Of a stretch of 64,000 bases of DNA, positions 34,709-44,166 are shown piece after piece. Source of the DNA: Bog-473 sp963745665 (lineage in GTDB: Bacteria > Actinomycetota > Acidimicrobiia > Acidimicrobiales > RAAP-2). Within the stretch, counting starts at the first letter, position 1. Each line of letters starts with the position of its first letter. Where the stretch lies: NCBI GenBank assembly GCA_963745665.1, contig CAVUYE010000001.1, forward strand, positions 558,001-622,000, read 5' to 3'. A program made the translations under genes and the position numbers. Below the pieces are notes generated by a model that did not search any database, was not told the DNA's origin, and saw nothing but the letters and a program-made list of their open reading frames with translations.

Positions 34709-37700
34709 ATGAACTACCGGCTTTTGGGGCCACTTGAGGTTATTGCCGACGACGGTGAGGCCATCGCGCTCAGTGGCGACCGCGAGCGGGTCATCCTCGC
34801 CACACTGGCCCTGGGCATCAATCAGGTGGTCACAGCCTCCCGACTGATCGACGCCCTGTGGGGAGACGACCCACCGGCCACAGCCTCCAACTCGCTACAG
34901 GTCCATGTCTCGAAGCTCCGGAAGAAACTGCGGGCCGCCGCCGGGGAGAAAATCGAATCGGTGCCTCATGGCTACGTACTCCGGGCCCGACCGGACCAGG
35001 TCGACTTGAATTGCTTCGAGCGGATGATCGAAGGAGCGACAGGCGACCCGGCCGAGGTCTCAAAGCGACTGGCTGACGCGCTGGCGCTCTGGCGCGGTCC
35101 CACTCTGGCCGATGTGGACTCAGACCTCCTCCGCGGCGACAAGACCCGAGTCGACGAGCTCCGTCGGGTCGCCTTAGAGCGCCGTATCGAGGCGGACCTC
35201 ACGTTGGGACGCCACCTCGACCTAGTGGGCGAGCTCGAGGCCCTGGTTCATGCCGATCCTTTGCGCGAAGGCCCGCGTCGCCTGCTCATGATCGCCCTCT
35301 ACCGGTCGGGACGCCAGGCCGCCGCCCTGGCCGTCTACAAACAAGGCCGTGAACTCTTGGCCGAGGAGTTGGGCATCGACCCGAGTTCCGAGCTCCAAGC
35401 CCTTGAGGTAGCCATATTGCGCCAGGACCCCAAGATCGCCGCTCCCGAATCGCAGTCGGCGTCGGCCCAAAAGATGGCGATTCCCAGCGTGCCGTCGGGG
35501 ACGATCACCCTGCTCATGAGCGACATCGAGGGCTCGACCCGGCTTTGGGAACAGCACCCAGACGCCATGGCTCTCACGCTGCGCCGCCACGACGAGCTTA
35601 TGCGCACTGCCATCGAGGGTGCGGGCGGATACGTGTTCAAGGCGGTGGGCGATTCGTTCTGCGCGGCCTTCGCCACTGCGTCCGACGCAATCTTGGCGGC
35701 ATCGGACACTCAAAAGACCCTTGGAGCAGAGGTGTGGCCCGACCCAATCGAGCTCCGGGTGCGGATTGCCTTGCATTCAGGCAGCTGTGAGGAACGCGAC
35801 GGGGACTTCTTCGGCCCAGCCGTCAACCGGGTGGCGCGCCTCGCGGCCGTAGCCCATGGGGGTCAGGTCCTCGTCTCGGGAACCACCGCACAGCTTCTCT
35901 CGGACACAGTTCCCAAGCACACCTCACTACGCGACCTTGGAGCGCACCGCCTGAGGGACCTGAGTCAACCCGAGCATGTGTTCCAACTCGACATCGCTGG
36001 CAGTGATCACGAGTTCCCCGCTCTGCGCTCGCTTGACAACCCCACACTCGACAACAACTTGCCGATCCAGCTCACGAGCTTCGTCGGACGCGACCGCGAG
36101 CTTTCAGATGTGAGAGCTCTCGTCGACGGGTCACCCCTGGTGACCCTCACCGGGGCGGGCGGTGCGGGCAAAACCCGCCTGGCATTGGCCGTCGCCGCCG
36201 ACCTTCTAGACGGCTTGGGAGACGGGGTCTGGTTTGTCGACCTCGCTTCACTGGGCGATCCTGAACTCGTGGCAAGCGCCACCGCGAACGCGATCGGGGT
36301 ACGCGACGAGCCGGGGCGCCCAGTCATCGAGACTCTGCTCGACGCCCTGCGGAGTCGGCGTCTCCTCTTGCTGTTCGACAACTGCGAGCACCTCATCGAC
36401 GGATGCGTGAAGCTCGTTGACGCCCTCATGCGGTCTTGCCCCGGGGTCCACGTTCTGGCCACCAGCAGAGAACCCCTGGGGCTCAGCGGCGAGCGCATCT
36501 ACCGGGTCCCCCCGCTCACCCTCCCCGGCGACGACCCGTTGGTCGCTGAGTCGGTGCAGCTGTTCCTCGAACGTGCCCAAGAACATCGCCCAGATTTCGT
36601 CCTTGGCGAGAAGAGCGTCGCGGTTCTCGGTGCGCTCTGCCGCCGCCTGGACGGCATGCCGCTCGCCATCGAACTCGCTGCCGCGCGGGTGCGTTCGCTA
36701 TCCCTCGAGGACATCGAGTCCCGCCTCGACCAGCGCTTCCGGCTACTCACAGGCGGCGACCGGGGAGCCCTGGCGCGCCAGCAGACGCTGCGCGCGCTCA
36801 TTGATTGGTCCTATGACCTCTTGAACGAGCGCGAGCGGGCGATCCTGGATTACCTGTCGGTCTTCGCCGGGGGCTTCGACCTAACGGCAACTGAGACTGT
36901 ATGCGCCCTCGCCGAGATCGAAGCGTGGGAGGTTGTGGACGTCCTTGGCTCGCTGGTGGATAAGAGCCTGGTCCAGGCAGACCAGACGAACAGGGGCCTG
37001 CGTTACCGGCTCCTCGAGACCATCCGCCAATACGCCGACGAACGCCTTGCTGAACGAGGCAAAGATGCACTTGTCGAAGCCCGGGCCACCCATGCCCACA
37101 CCTACCTGACCCTGGCAGAGGAGGCTGTTCCACATCTGAGCGGCGATCGCCAGCTCGAATGGATCGATCGCCTTGACACGGAGCAGGACAACATCATCAC
37201 GGCCATTGACCACTTCGTCGCCGACCCCGATGCCGGTGTAAAAGCGCTACGTCTGGTCGTGGCCGCTTCGGAACTCTGGAATGTCCGAAGCCGCCCAGAC
37301 AGCGCGCAGGCCATCGCGGCGGCGCTAGCGCATCCCGGGGCCCAGACCCCAAGTGCTCTCCGAGCAGCCGCCCTCGGGGAGCTGGGGTCCCGGCTCGAGG
37401 GTCGAGAGGGGCGGGGGTATCTAGAAGAAGGCCTTGCCATTGCGCGCTCTGTCGACGACCGAGCAGTGTTGGCGAGATTACTCGTAGATCTCTCGTTCGT
37501 AGCGTTCTTAGAGGGCGACGAGCGAACGTGCGAGGAAGCGGCGGATGAAGCAGCGCGAGTTGCGGAGAGTATTCGATCGGACCGATTGCTCGCTTGGGCC
37601 CTGCAGCGCAAGGCCGGCGCCATCGATAAACGCGACCTCGACCAGAGCACGGCTCTCTGCAGACGAGCGCTCGGGCTGGTTCGAAAGATTGGCGATCGTC

Positions 37701-38218
37701 GGTCGGAAGAGGGAGCCCTGACCAACCTGGCCCTATGTGAGGCAATGCAAGGCAACCTCGACCTCGCAAGGGAGTCCTGGAATGACGCGCTTTCGATTTC
37801 CAATGAGCTTGGCAACGAGCTCGGGCAGAGCATCATTTTGAACTGCCTGGGGGACCTCACGTTGGAGGAGGGAGACGCAGACCTTGCCCTCGTTGATCTC
37901 TGCCGTAGCCTGCGGATCGCACGTCGCATCGGCTCTCGGCGATTTCTGGCTTACGGGCTCTTGAGTCTGGCCGCCGCGGCATCCGCGTTGGGACTCGTCG
38001 GGCAGAGCGCCATGTTGCACGGCGCGTCTGATGCGCTCTTCGAGGAACTCGGTCATCCCCCTGAGGCACCCGCGGCCAGGGCGCAACAGCTGAGCTTGAG
38101 CAAATTGCACGAAGCGATGGGCGAAGCATTCGACTCCGCCTATGAGACGGGCCGGCAACTCCAGCTCAACGCGGCGGTCGAACTTGCTTTGCATCTGCCG
38201 TCGAACGGAGAACCTTGA
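34709..38218 (+). CDS. SARP-type regulator with cyclase domain, NB-ARC ATPase and TPR tail
   Basis: 1,169 residues from ATG 34709. Domains: OmpR-like winged helix (1-95, NSLQVHVSKLRKKLRA); BTAD helical domain (96-245, ALYRSGRQAAALAVYKQ); class III nucleotide cyclase domain (about 262-430) with metal Asp in SDIEGSTRL (D272) and VGDSFCAAF (D315); NB-ARC ATPase from about 460 with Walker A VTLTGAGGAGKTRLA and LFDNCEHLID; and helical TPR repeats to the end. This is the AfsR/DnrI-cyclase mosaic typical of Actinobacteria. It is probably an ATP-dependent transcription activator whose activity is tied to cyclic nucleotide synthesis or nucleotide sensing. It ends 23 bp before tRNA-Thr and lies within the second island. 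Confidence 0.9.
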   Translation: MNYRLLGPLEVIADDGEAIALSGDRERVILATLALGINQVVTASRLIDALWGDDPPATASNSLQVHVSKLRKKLRAAAGEKIESVPHGYVLRARPDQVDLNCFERMIEGATGDPAEVSKRLADALALWRGPTLADVDSDLLRGDKTRVDELRRVALERRIEADLTLGRHLDLVGELEALVHADPLREGPRRLLMIALYRSGRQAAALAVYKQGRELLAEELGIDPSSELQALEVAILRQDPKIAAPESQSASAQKMAIPSVPSGTITLLMSDIEGSTRLWEQHPDAMALTLRRHDELMRTAIEGAGGYVFKAVGDSFCAAFATASDAILAASDTQKTLGAEVWPDPIELRVRIALHSGSCEERDGDFFGPAVNRVARLAAVAHGGQVLVSGTTAQLLSDTVPKHTSLRDLGAHRLRDLSQPEHVFQLDIAGSDHEFPALRSLDNPTLDNNLPIQLTSFVGRDRELSDVRALVDGSPLVTLTGAGGAGKTRLALAVAADLLDGLGDGVWFVDLASLGDPELVASATANAIGVRDEPGRPVIETLLDALRSRRLLLLFDNCEHLIDGCVKLVDALMRSCPGVHVLATSREPLGLSGERIYRVPPLTLPGDDPLVAESVQLFLERAQEHRPDFVLGEKSVAVLGALCRRLDGMPLAIELAAARVRSLSLEDIESRLDQRFRLLTGGDRGALARQQTLRALIDWSYDLLNERERAILDYLSVFAGGFDLTATETVCALAEIEAWEVVDVLGSLVDKSLVQADQTNRGLRYRLLETIRQYADERLAERGKDALVEARATHAHTYLTLAEEAVPHLSGDRQLEWIDRLDTEQDNIITAIDHFVADPDAGVKALRLVVAASELWNVRSRPDSAQAIAAALAHPGAQTPSALRAAALGELGSRLEGREGRGYLEEGLAIARSVDDRAVLARLLVDLSFVAFLEGDERTCEEAADEAARVAESIRSDRLLAWALQRKAGAIDKRDLDQSTALCRRALGLVRKIGDRRSEEGALTNLALCEAMQGNLDLARESWNDALSISNELGNELGQSIILNCLGDLTLEEGDADLALVDLCRSLRIARRIGSRRFLAYGLLSLAAAASALGLVGQSAMLHGASDALFEELGHPPEAPAARAQQLSLSKLHEAMGEAFDSAYETGRQLQLNAAVELALHLPSNGEP

Positions 38219-38240
38219 TCGTTGGGACCGTAACAACCGG

Positions 38241-38313
38241 AGCCTGAGAGGAGATTCGAACTCCTGACCTGCGCATTACGAGTGCGCTGCTCTACCGACT
38301 GAGCTACCCAGGC
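38241..38313 (-). tRNA. tRNA-Thr (anticodon CGT)
   Basis: 73 nt on the minus strand, with no encoded CCA. The 5' strand GCCTGGG pairs with CTCAGGC (one G-U). The D-arm is TAGCTCAGTCGGTAGAGCA. The anticodon stem-loop is GCGCACTCGTAATGCGC with anticodon CGT (reads ACG). The T-arm is AGGAGTTCGAATCTCCT. It is intact, and its 3' half is duplicated at 23081 and 30826, so it is the integration target of the islands to its left. Confidence 0.95.
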
Positions 38314-38419
38314 ACGCTGGACCTCACTCCTGCGTCGATGCGGGACCGGACTCGCCCGTATCCGCCACGCAGTGGCGTGTTACTCCAGCTCGCCTACATC
38401 ATGGCATGCCACAGCGGGG

Positions 38420-40210
38420 CTACAGCTCCCACGCCGTGGCACGCCCGTTCTCCTCGAAGGCAGCCCGGAGGGCCGCCTCGTCGTCCTTGGTGAACGGACG
38501 GAACGAGGCGTCACCCCGTGGCCGCCGGAACACGGGGTCACCCTGTAGGCGATCGGAACGGAACTTCTCGTGCACCAGGGTGCGGGTGAGGATCTTGTTG
38601 GTCGGCGTGCTCGGGAGCGCGCCGCAGAGCCGCAGGAACCGTGGCCGCCACTTGGGGCCGAGGTCCGCCTGCGCGTCGAGCCACTTGGCGAAGTCCGCGG
38701 CGTCGAAGTCGGCACCGTTCCGCAGCACGACGGCCACCATGACCTGATCGCCCGAGTCCGCATCGGGTACGCCGTAGACCGACGCCAGTTGGACGTCGGG
38801 GTGACGGCCGACGATGGCCTCAATCGGAGCGGCGGGAAAGTTCTCGCCGTCCACCCGCAGCCAATCGGACGTGCGCCCCGCGAAGAAGACCCATCCGTCG
38901 TCGTCGACGTACCCGAGGTCCCCGCTCCAGTACCAGCCGTCACGCGTGGTCGCACGCATGGCCTCTTCGTTCCGGTAGTAGCCCTCGAAGGGCCCGACGC
39001 CCAGGGTGTTGACGATCTCCCCGACGCACCGGTCGGCGTTGACCAGGCGTCCCTGGGGGTCGAACTGCGCTCGTGGCGCCTCTTGGCCCGACTCGTCCAC
39101 CACCATGATCCCCTGACGGAGTCGCCCGATGGAGCCGCTCGGGCGGTTGCCCGTCCGGTCGAGTGCGATGGCACCCTCCGTCGAGCCGAAGACGTCGATA
39201 ATCCTCATGCCGAAGCGTTCGGCGGCCGCTTCGACCACATGCGGCGAGCCCTCGTTGCCGAAGGCGACCCGCACCGTGTTGTCCGCATCGTCAGGACGGG
39301 CTGGCGTCGCCAGCAGATAGGTCAAGAGCTTGCCGGTGTAGTTGAACCACGTGACGCCGTAGCGGCGCACGTCGACGAGGAACCCGGATGCGCTGAACCG
39401 ACGGGCCAGCGACAGGGACGCCCCGCCCACCAGAGCGGCGGCGAACCCGGACATCAGCGAGTTGGTGTGGAACAGGGGCATCGCCGCATAGCCGACATCG
39501 TCCGGACTGAGCTCGAGCATCATGGACATCCGGTTCCCGGTGGTCAGCAGGCGCCGCTGGGTGCAGCGCACCGCCTTCGGCGCGGCCGAGGTCCCAGAGG
39601 TGAACAACAACGCCCACAGCAGGTCGACATCGCCTTCGCCCCGGTCCCGCGCGCCGGCGGTCGAATCGGCCCCGGAGGAGCGCCGGTCCGGGGCGGCGTC
39701 AAGCGCAGCGGCCAGGGAGTCGCCGCTCCGGGGCGGGTCGTCACCGTCGGCGAACCGTTCGGAGACCAGCACCCCGCCGGGCAGGTCGGCGTACGCGAGG
39801 GCCTCACCGAGCTGGGCCTGATGACGGGGTTCGGTGATGACGAGCTGGAGGTCGGTGTGGGAGATGTCTCGGGCGAGATGCTCGCCGAGGCGCGTGTAGT
39901 TGAGTCCGGCGACCGCCACCCCCGAGAGCCCGGCGCCGCAGAGCGCGAAGACATAGTCCGGGGTGTTGTCGAGCAGCACGCCGACGTGCGGCGGACGCGC
40001 CGGGTCGAGGCGGGCCTCATAGAGGGCGGCGAAGCGCTCCGCCTCGGCCAAGAGTTCCGCGTGCGTCCAGATCCCGTCGCCGAAGCGGAGAGCGGGACGG
40101 TCGCCGTATTGCTCGGCGTTGCGCCGCAGCAGGGCCGCGACGTCAGCGGCAGGGAGGGGGACCTCGGCGAGTGGCGGCGCACCCGCGGGCCCTCCGGCGT
40201 CGTTCGGCAC
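38420..40210 (-). CDS. Acyl-CoA synthetase / fatty-acid-CoA ligase family enzyme
   Basis: About 596 residues from GTG 40208-40210, 9 bases after GAGAGG (GTG 40216 is the alternative). It belongs to the ANL superfamily: P-loop LLFTSGTSAAPKAVRC, aromatic/ATP motif DVFGSTEGA, adenylate motif YWSGDLGYVDDDGW, and the late catalytic Lys in PTNKILTR. It activates a carboxylic acid to acyl-CoA through acyl-AMP. It is divergent from a Rieske oxygenase that faces an SDR, suggesting catabolism of a steroid, terpenoid or aromatic acid; the substrate is not readable. Confidence 0.9.
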   Translation of the reverse strand: MPNDAGGPAGAPPLAEVPLPAADVAALLRRNAEQYGDRPALRFGDGIWTHAELLAEAERFAALYEARLDPARPPHVGVLLDNTPDYVFALCGAGLSGVAVAGLNYTRLGEHLARDISHTDLQLVITEPRHQAQLGEALAYADLPGGVLVSERFADGDDPPRSGDSLAAALDAAPDRRSSGADSTAGARDRGEGDVDLLWALLFTSGTSAAPKAVRCTQRRLLTTGNRMSMMLELSPDDVGYAAMPLFHTNSLMSGFAAALVGGASLSLARRFSASGFLVDVRRYGVTWFNYTGKLLTYLLATPARPDDADNTVRVAFGNEGSPHVVEAAAERFGMRIIDVFGSTEGAIALDRTGNRPSGSIGRLRQGIMVVDESGQEAPRAQFDPQGRLVNADRCVGEIVNTLGVGPFEGYYRNEEAMRATTRDGWYWSGDLGYVDDDGWVFFAGRTSDWLRVDGENFPAAPIEAIVGRHPDVQLASVYGVPDADSGDQVMVAVVLRNGADFDAADFAKWLDAQADLGPKWRPRFLRLCGALPSTPTNKILTRTLVHEKFRSDRLQGDPVFRRPRGDASFRPFTKDDEAALRAAFEENGRATAWEL

Positions 40211-40358
40211 GGTCACGTTCCTCTCACCGGGACGGGTCGGCTCGCATGGCGTCGACACCCTACGCGATGGCGACGGAAGTCTCCCTGGCTGACCGCGCTC
40301 TAGCATGGCGCGAACAGACAAGTCCCGAGCGGGCCGAGCAGCGGAGGAGAGCGGCCAC

Positions 40359-41660
40359 ATGGACCTCGAGAGCGTGTTGATCGGCGAGGACAACACCGTG
40401 CCGCGCGCCCGCTACACGAGTCCGGAGTTCGCCGCGCTGGAGTTCGACCTCCTGTGGTCCCGCGTCTGGCAGGTGGCCTGCCGGGAGGAGGAGATCGCCG
40501 AGCTCGGAGAATTCTGCGAGTACCTGATCGGCGACCAGTCGATCCTGGTCGTCCGCGCCGCGCCGGACGTCATCAGGGCCTTCCACAACACGTGCCTGCA
40601 CCGTGGGACGCGGCTCGTCGAAGGCACCGGGACACTCCCGGAAGGCTGCATCCGGTGTCGCTACCACGCCTGGCGCTACGACCTCGACGGCAGGCTCATC
40701 GAGGTGGTCGACGCCGAGGAGTTCGATCCGATTCCCGAAGGCACCGGCCTCCAGACCGTACGCATGGAGAGGTGGGGTGGCTTCGTCTGGGTCAGCCTCG
40801 ATCCCAAGGCTCCGCCCCTCCTCGAGTTCCTCGACCCGTTGCCCACCCTGCTGGCGCCTTACCACCTCGACCGGCTTCACCTCCGCACGTACCTGTCGAC
40901 CGTGCTGCCGGCGAACTGGAAGGTGGCCGTCGACGCCTTCAACGAGGGCTACCACGTGCAGGGCACCCACCCGCAGCTCCTGCCGTGGACCGACGACGTC
41001 AGCTTGGAGTACGAGCCGCTGGGGATCCACGCCCACTATGGACGGTTGCCGAGGGCCCGGCGGCAGCTGCGACCGAGCCCGCGCCTCGGCCTGCGCGAGG
41101 GCGAGTACGACGAGGGTGAGATCCTCGAGGCATTCATCCGCGGCCTCGGCGGCCTCTTCTATCGGGACGAGGCGGCACTGGTCGCGGACATTCGCGCCTC
41201 GGCGCTCGACGGCGAGACCATGCTGCGCCACTACCAGAAGGGGCGGCGCGCCCTCTTGACCGCTCGTGGCGTCGCGGTGGAGGACTTCGCCGACGACCAG
41301 CTGACCAGTGCGGACGACGTTTTCTTCTTTCCCAACATGGTGGGCCCGATCTATCCGGGGATCGCCATCATCTTCCGCATCCGCCCGAACGGGCTCGACC
41401 CGGACAGCTGCATCAAGGACACCTGGTTCCTCCAGTGGCCCCAGGACGGCGAACCGCCGAAGCGGGCAACGCGGCGCTTCTTCCCTGACTGGAGCGAACG
41501 GGACTGGGGCGAGATCACGAACCAGGACTACGCCAACATGGCGCACGTGCAGATCGGCATGAAGTCACGCGGCGGTCCCCCGCTGCGTCTGAATCGCCGC
41601 CAGGAGCGCAACGTCCTGCACATGCACCGGATGATCGACCGCTACCTGACGACGCCCTGA
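40359..41660 (+). CDS. Rieske non-heme iron oxygenase, alpha subunit type
   Basis: 433 residues from ATG 40357-40359 region (MDLESVLIGEDNTVPRARYTS), preceded by GGAGGAG about 10 bases upstream. The Rieske [2Fe-2S] site is CLHRGTR... CRYHAW (CxH and CxxH). The mononuclear iron site is in NEGYHVQGTHPQ, with a downstream acidic residue in NQDYANMAHVQ. Family enzymes hydroxylate or demethylate aromatic or steroid substrates using electrons from a separate reductase. No reductase or ferredoxin gene is adjacent. Probable pathway partners are the divergent acyl-CoA ligase and the downstream convergent SDR. Confidence 0.92.
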   Translation: MDLESVLIGEDNTVPRARYTSPEFAALEFDLLWSRVWQVACREEEIAELGEFCEYLIGDQSILVVRAAPDVIRAFHNTCLHRGTRLVEGTGTLPEGCIRCRYHAWRYDLDGRLIEVVDAEEFDPIPEGTGLQTVRMERWGGFVWVSLDPKAPPLLEFLDPLPTLLAPYHLDRLHLRTYLSTVLPANWKVAVDAFNEGYHVQGTHPQLLPWTDDVSLEYEPLGIHAHYGRLPRARRQLRPSPRLGLREGEYDEGEILEAFIRGLGGLFYRDEAALVADIRASALDGETMLRHYQKGRRALLTARGVAVEDFADDQLTSADDVFFFPNMVGPIYPGIAIIFRIRPNGLDPDSCIKDTWFLQWPQDGEPPKRATRRFFPDWSERDWGEITNQDYANMAHVQIGMKSRGGPPLRLNRRQERNVLHMHRMIDRYLTTP

Positions 41661-41684
41661 TCACGTCAGCGCGACCGGCGCCTC

Positions 41685-42455
41685 TTACATTGCCCGGTAC
41701 AACCCGCCGTCGACCGACACCTGCGCGCCGTTGACGTAACCTGCGGCGTCGCTGGCCAGGAACACACACACAGCTGCCACGTCCTCGGGTCGCCCGAGCC
41801 GCTTCATGGGATTCGACTCGGCGATCCGGGCCTTGGTCTCGGCGGGCCACATCTTGTTCATGTCGGTCTCGGTGGCGCTCGGCAGCACGAGGTTTGCCCG
41901 CACCTTCGGCGCCCATTCGCCGGCCAGCCCAAGCGTCAACGCGTTGAGTGCGGCTTTCGCCATGCCGTACGGCAGATCGATGGAGGCGGGCCGCAAAGAA
42001 CCGACGGACGAGATGTTGATGATCGATCCTCCCTCGCCCGCCGCCATCCGCTCCCCGATCAGCACGCCGAGTCGGAACGGCCCCCTGGCGTTGGTGGCGT
42101 GAACCTTGTCGTAGAGATCCTTCGTCACCGACGCCAGGCCTTCGTACGCCGGTGACAGACCGGCGTTGTTCACCAGCACGTCACAGCGTCCGAACTCGCG
42201 GTAGACGGCGTCGACCAGCCGGTCGCACTCCTCCCAACGGCCCACATGACAGGCCACCGCGAAGGTACGCCGGCCGGTGGCCGACGCGATCTCGGCGGCC
42301 GCCCGCTCGCAGTTCTCGAGCTTCCGGCTGGCGATCACGATGTCCGCGCCTGCTGCCGCCAGCCCCTCGGCGACGCCGCGCCCGATGCCCCGGCTGCCGC
42401 CCGTGACCAGCGCGACCTTCCCGCTGAGGTCGAACAGTTCCCCTGGTGTCCTCAT
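41685..42455 (-). CDS. Short-chain dehydrogenase/reductase
   Basis: 256 residues from ATG 42453-42455. Classical SDR: cofactor motif TGGSRGIG (18-25), NNAG (96-99), catalytic Ser in NISSVGS, and YGMAK with Tyr163 and Lys167. The end QVSVDGGLYRAM is typical. An acidic or basic residue in IASRKLE suggests NADP preference is possible. It oxidises or reduces a hydroxy/keto group, likely of the same substrate handled by the neighbouring Rieske oxygenase and ligase. It converges on the oxygenase with 24 bp between stops. Confidence 0.93.
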   Translation of the reverse strand: MRTPGELFDLSGKVALVTGGSRGIGRGVAEGLAAAGADIVIASRKLENCERAAAEIASATGRRTFAVACHVGRWEECDRLVDAVYREFGRCDVLVNNAGLSPAYEGLASVTKDLYDKVHATNARGPFRLGVLIGERMAAGEGGSIINISSVGSLRPASIDLPYGMAKAALNALTLGLAGEWAPKVRANLVLPSATETDMNKMWPAETKARIAESNPMKRLGRPEDVAAVCVFLASDAAGYVNGAQVSVDGGLYRAM

Positions 42456-42663
42456 CGGTCTCGGTCTCCCCGTCCTCGGCCCGCCGCCAGGGTAGACGCC
42501 GCACTGGGGCCGACCATCGAACGAGCAGCCGGGATTGGAGGAGGGGCCACAGGCGTCTGCAACATCTGTGCAATGGCGCTGCAAGCGCGGGTGCGCAGAA
42601 TGCTCGGCGCTGGGACCGATGCACTCGCAGCGAACGCCATCGCATCGCAGGAGGAGACGCGGC

Positions 42664-43149
42664 GTGGTAGCCACCATGGGAACAGAGGAGACGGTCGGCC
42701 GGCTGCAGGGGGTGGACCTGCTCCGGAATTGCACGCACGACCAGCTCTTGCAGGTGGCCCACCTGGCCGAACGGGTCCAGGTGGTTTCCGGGGAGGTCCT
42801 GGCCCGCGAGGGGCGGATCGGTCGCGAGTTCTTCCTCATCCTCTCCGGCTCGGTGGCGGTGACCCAGAACGGCCGGCTGGTCAACACCCTGGGGTCGGGC
42901 GACTTCTTCGGCGAGCTGGCCGCCATGGACCCCGGCCCTCGCAACGCCACCGTGACTGCGCTGAGCGACCTCGACGTGCTCATCATCGGGCCCCGGGAGC
43001 TCTCCGCCATGTCCGACATCCCGGGGTTCCGGGGCGCCCTGTTCCGCAGCATGGCCCACCGCCTCCGGACCGTGGAAGCCCGCCTGGCCGCCGTCCTCGG
43101 GGCGCAGGATCCCAGCGTGTCCGGGGTGCCGACTCGGCACAACGGGTGA
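42664..43149 (+). CDS. Stand-alone cyclic nucleotide-binding domain protein
   Basis: 161 residues from GTG 42664, with AGGAGG 7 bases before it. A single CAP-type effector domain spans most of the chain. The phosphate-binding cassette is FFGELAAMDPGPRNATVTAL, with the Glu and Arg that normally contact cAMP/cGMP ribose and phosphate. There is no helix-turn-helix, kinase or channel domain. It is paralogous to the next gene and to the C-terminal domain of the ABC ATPase at 47384. Probably a cNMP-sensing adaptor in the cytosol. Partner unknown. Confidence 0.88.
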   Translation: MVATMGTEETVGRLQGVDLLRNCTHDQLLQVAHLAERVQVVSGEVLAREGRIGREFFLILSGSVAVTQNGRLVNTLGSGDFFGELAAMDPGPRNATVTALSDLDVLIIGPRELSAMSDIPGFRGALFRSMAHRLRTVEARLAAVLGAQDPSVSGVPTRHNG

Positions 43150-43257
43150 CCGTCGGCCCCTCGTCCCGGCCTGCGCCCTCTCCGGCGCCATCGGGCGTTT
43201 CCCAACGCGTACCCTGAGGGCGCGAGGACGGCACTCCGCCGGCCTGCTGGGGGCGCC

Positions 43258-44166
43258 ATGGCCACGGACGACGACGGAAGCGAACGGGCCGGGCCGGAAC
43301 GCCTGCAGGGCGTCCCGTGGTTTTCCACGTGCACCGAAGCGCAGCTGGCGGAGATGGCGCGCATCGCCGAGGCACTCCGGATCCAGGCCGGTGAGGTGAT
43401 CCTGCGTGAGGGACGCCTTGGTCGCGAGCTCTTCGTCATCTTGGAGGGGACGGCGACAGTGACCCGGGAAGGGCGCGTCGTCAACACCCTCCACGCCGGC
43501 GACTACTTCGGCGAGCTGGCGGCCATCGAGGCCGTACCCCGGAGCGCCACCGTGGAGGCGAAGACGGATCTGGACGTCCTCATCATCGGGCCCCGGGAGT
43601 TCGAAACGATGATGGACATCCCGGGGTTCCGCAACACGCTGCTGAGCGGCATGAGCCGGCGTATCCGGGAAGCGGACGACCGGCTCGCCGCCTACGAGGA
43701 ACTCGGGGACCCGGCACCTGGCGTCTCCGAGGACGCGGCGCCGGCGCGAACCGCTGCGTTAGCCGGGCGACGCGGCCCGCTGCGCCAACCGGTGCAGGCC
43801 CATGGCCCGAGCTGCTTCCTCCGCCGTGCGCAACAGCCCGGCCACGCGCTCCTCGTCCGCCGTGGGCCTCCGCTGGCGCAACGTCCGGGCCAGCTCAGTT
43901 TCCGCCGCCGCCACGAAAGGGGGCGAGCCCATGCGACGCGCCAGACGGAGCGCGGCCTCGTGATGAACCTCGGCCAGTGCGAGGTCGCCCATGGTCCCGG
44001 CCAGCAGGCCGAGATAGTGGTCGGCCGGGCCCACACAGGCCGCGGCCGGCGCCCGGACGACGACGGCGGTGCTGGCGTAGGGCCGCATCACGTCGTAGAG
44101 CTGCGGCGCGAAACCCTCGGCCGCCGCGCCGAGCACGCTGCAGGCGGCGGCGGCCATGGCGAGTGA
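43258..44166 (+). CDS. Second cyclic nucleotide-binding domain protein with antisense-overlapping tail
   Basis: 302 residues from ATG 43258. Residues about 15-150 form a CAP-type cNMP domain with YFGELAAIEAVPRSATVEAKTD. Residues after about 167 are Arg- and Gly-rich and lie antisense to the 3' end of the SARP/AAA gene (overlap 43759-44166). The paralog at 42664 ends near the equivalent of residue 160. The tail may be non-native, and the true end could be a lost stop near 43755. Either the overlap is real or one indel removed the stop. The effector domain itself looks intact. Confidence 0.75.
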   Translation: MATDDDGSERAGPERLQGVPWFSTCTEAQLAEMARIAEALRIQAGEVILREGRLGRELFVILEGTATVTREGRVVNTLHAGDYFGELAAIEAVPRSATVEAKTDLDVLIIGPREFETMMDIPGFRNTLLSGMSRRIREADDRLAAYEELGDPAPGVSEDAAPARTAALAGRRGPLRQPVQAHGPSCFLRRAQQPGHALLVRRGPPLAQRPGQLSFRRRHERGRAHATRQTERGLVMNLGQCEVAHGPGQQAEIVVGRAHTGRGRRPDDDGGAGVGPHHVVELRRETLGRRAEHAAGGGGHGE

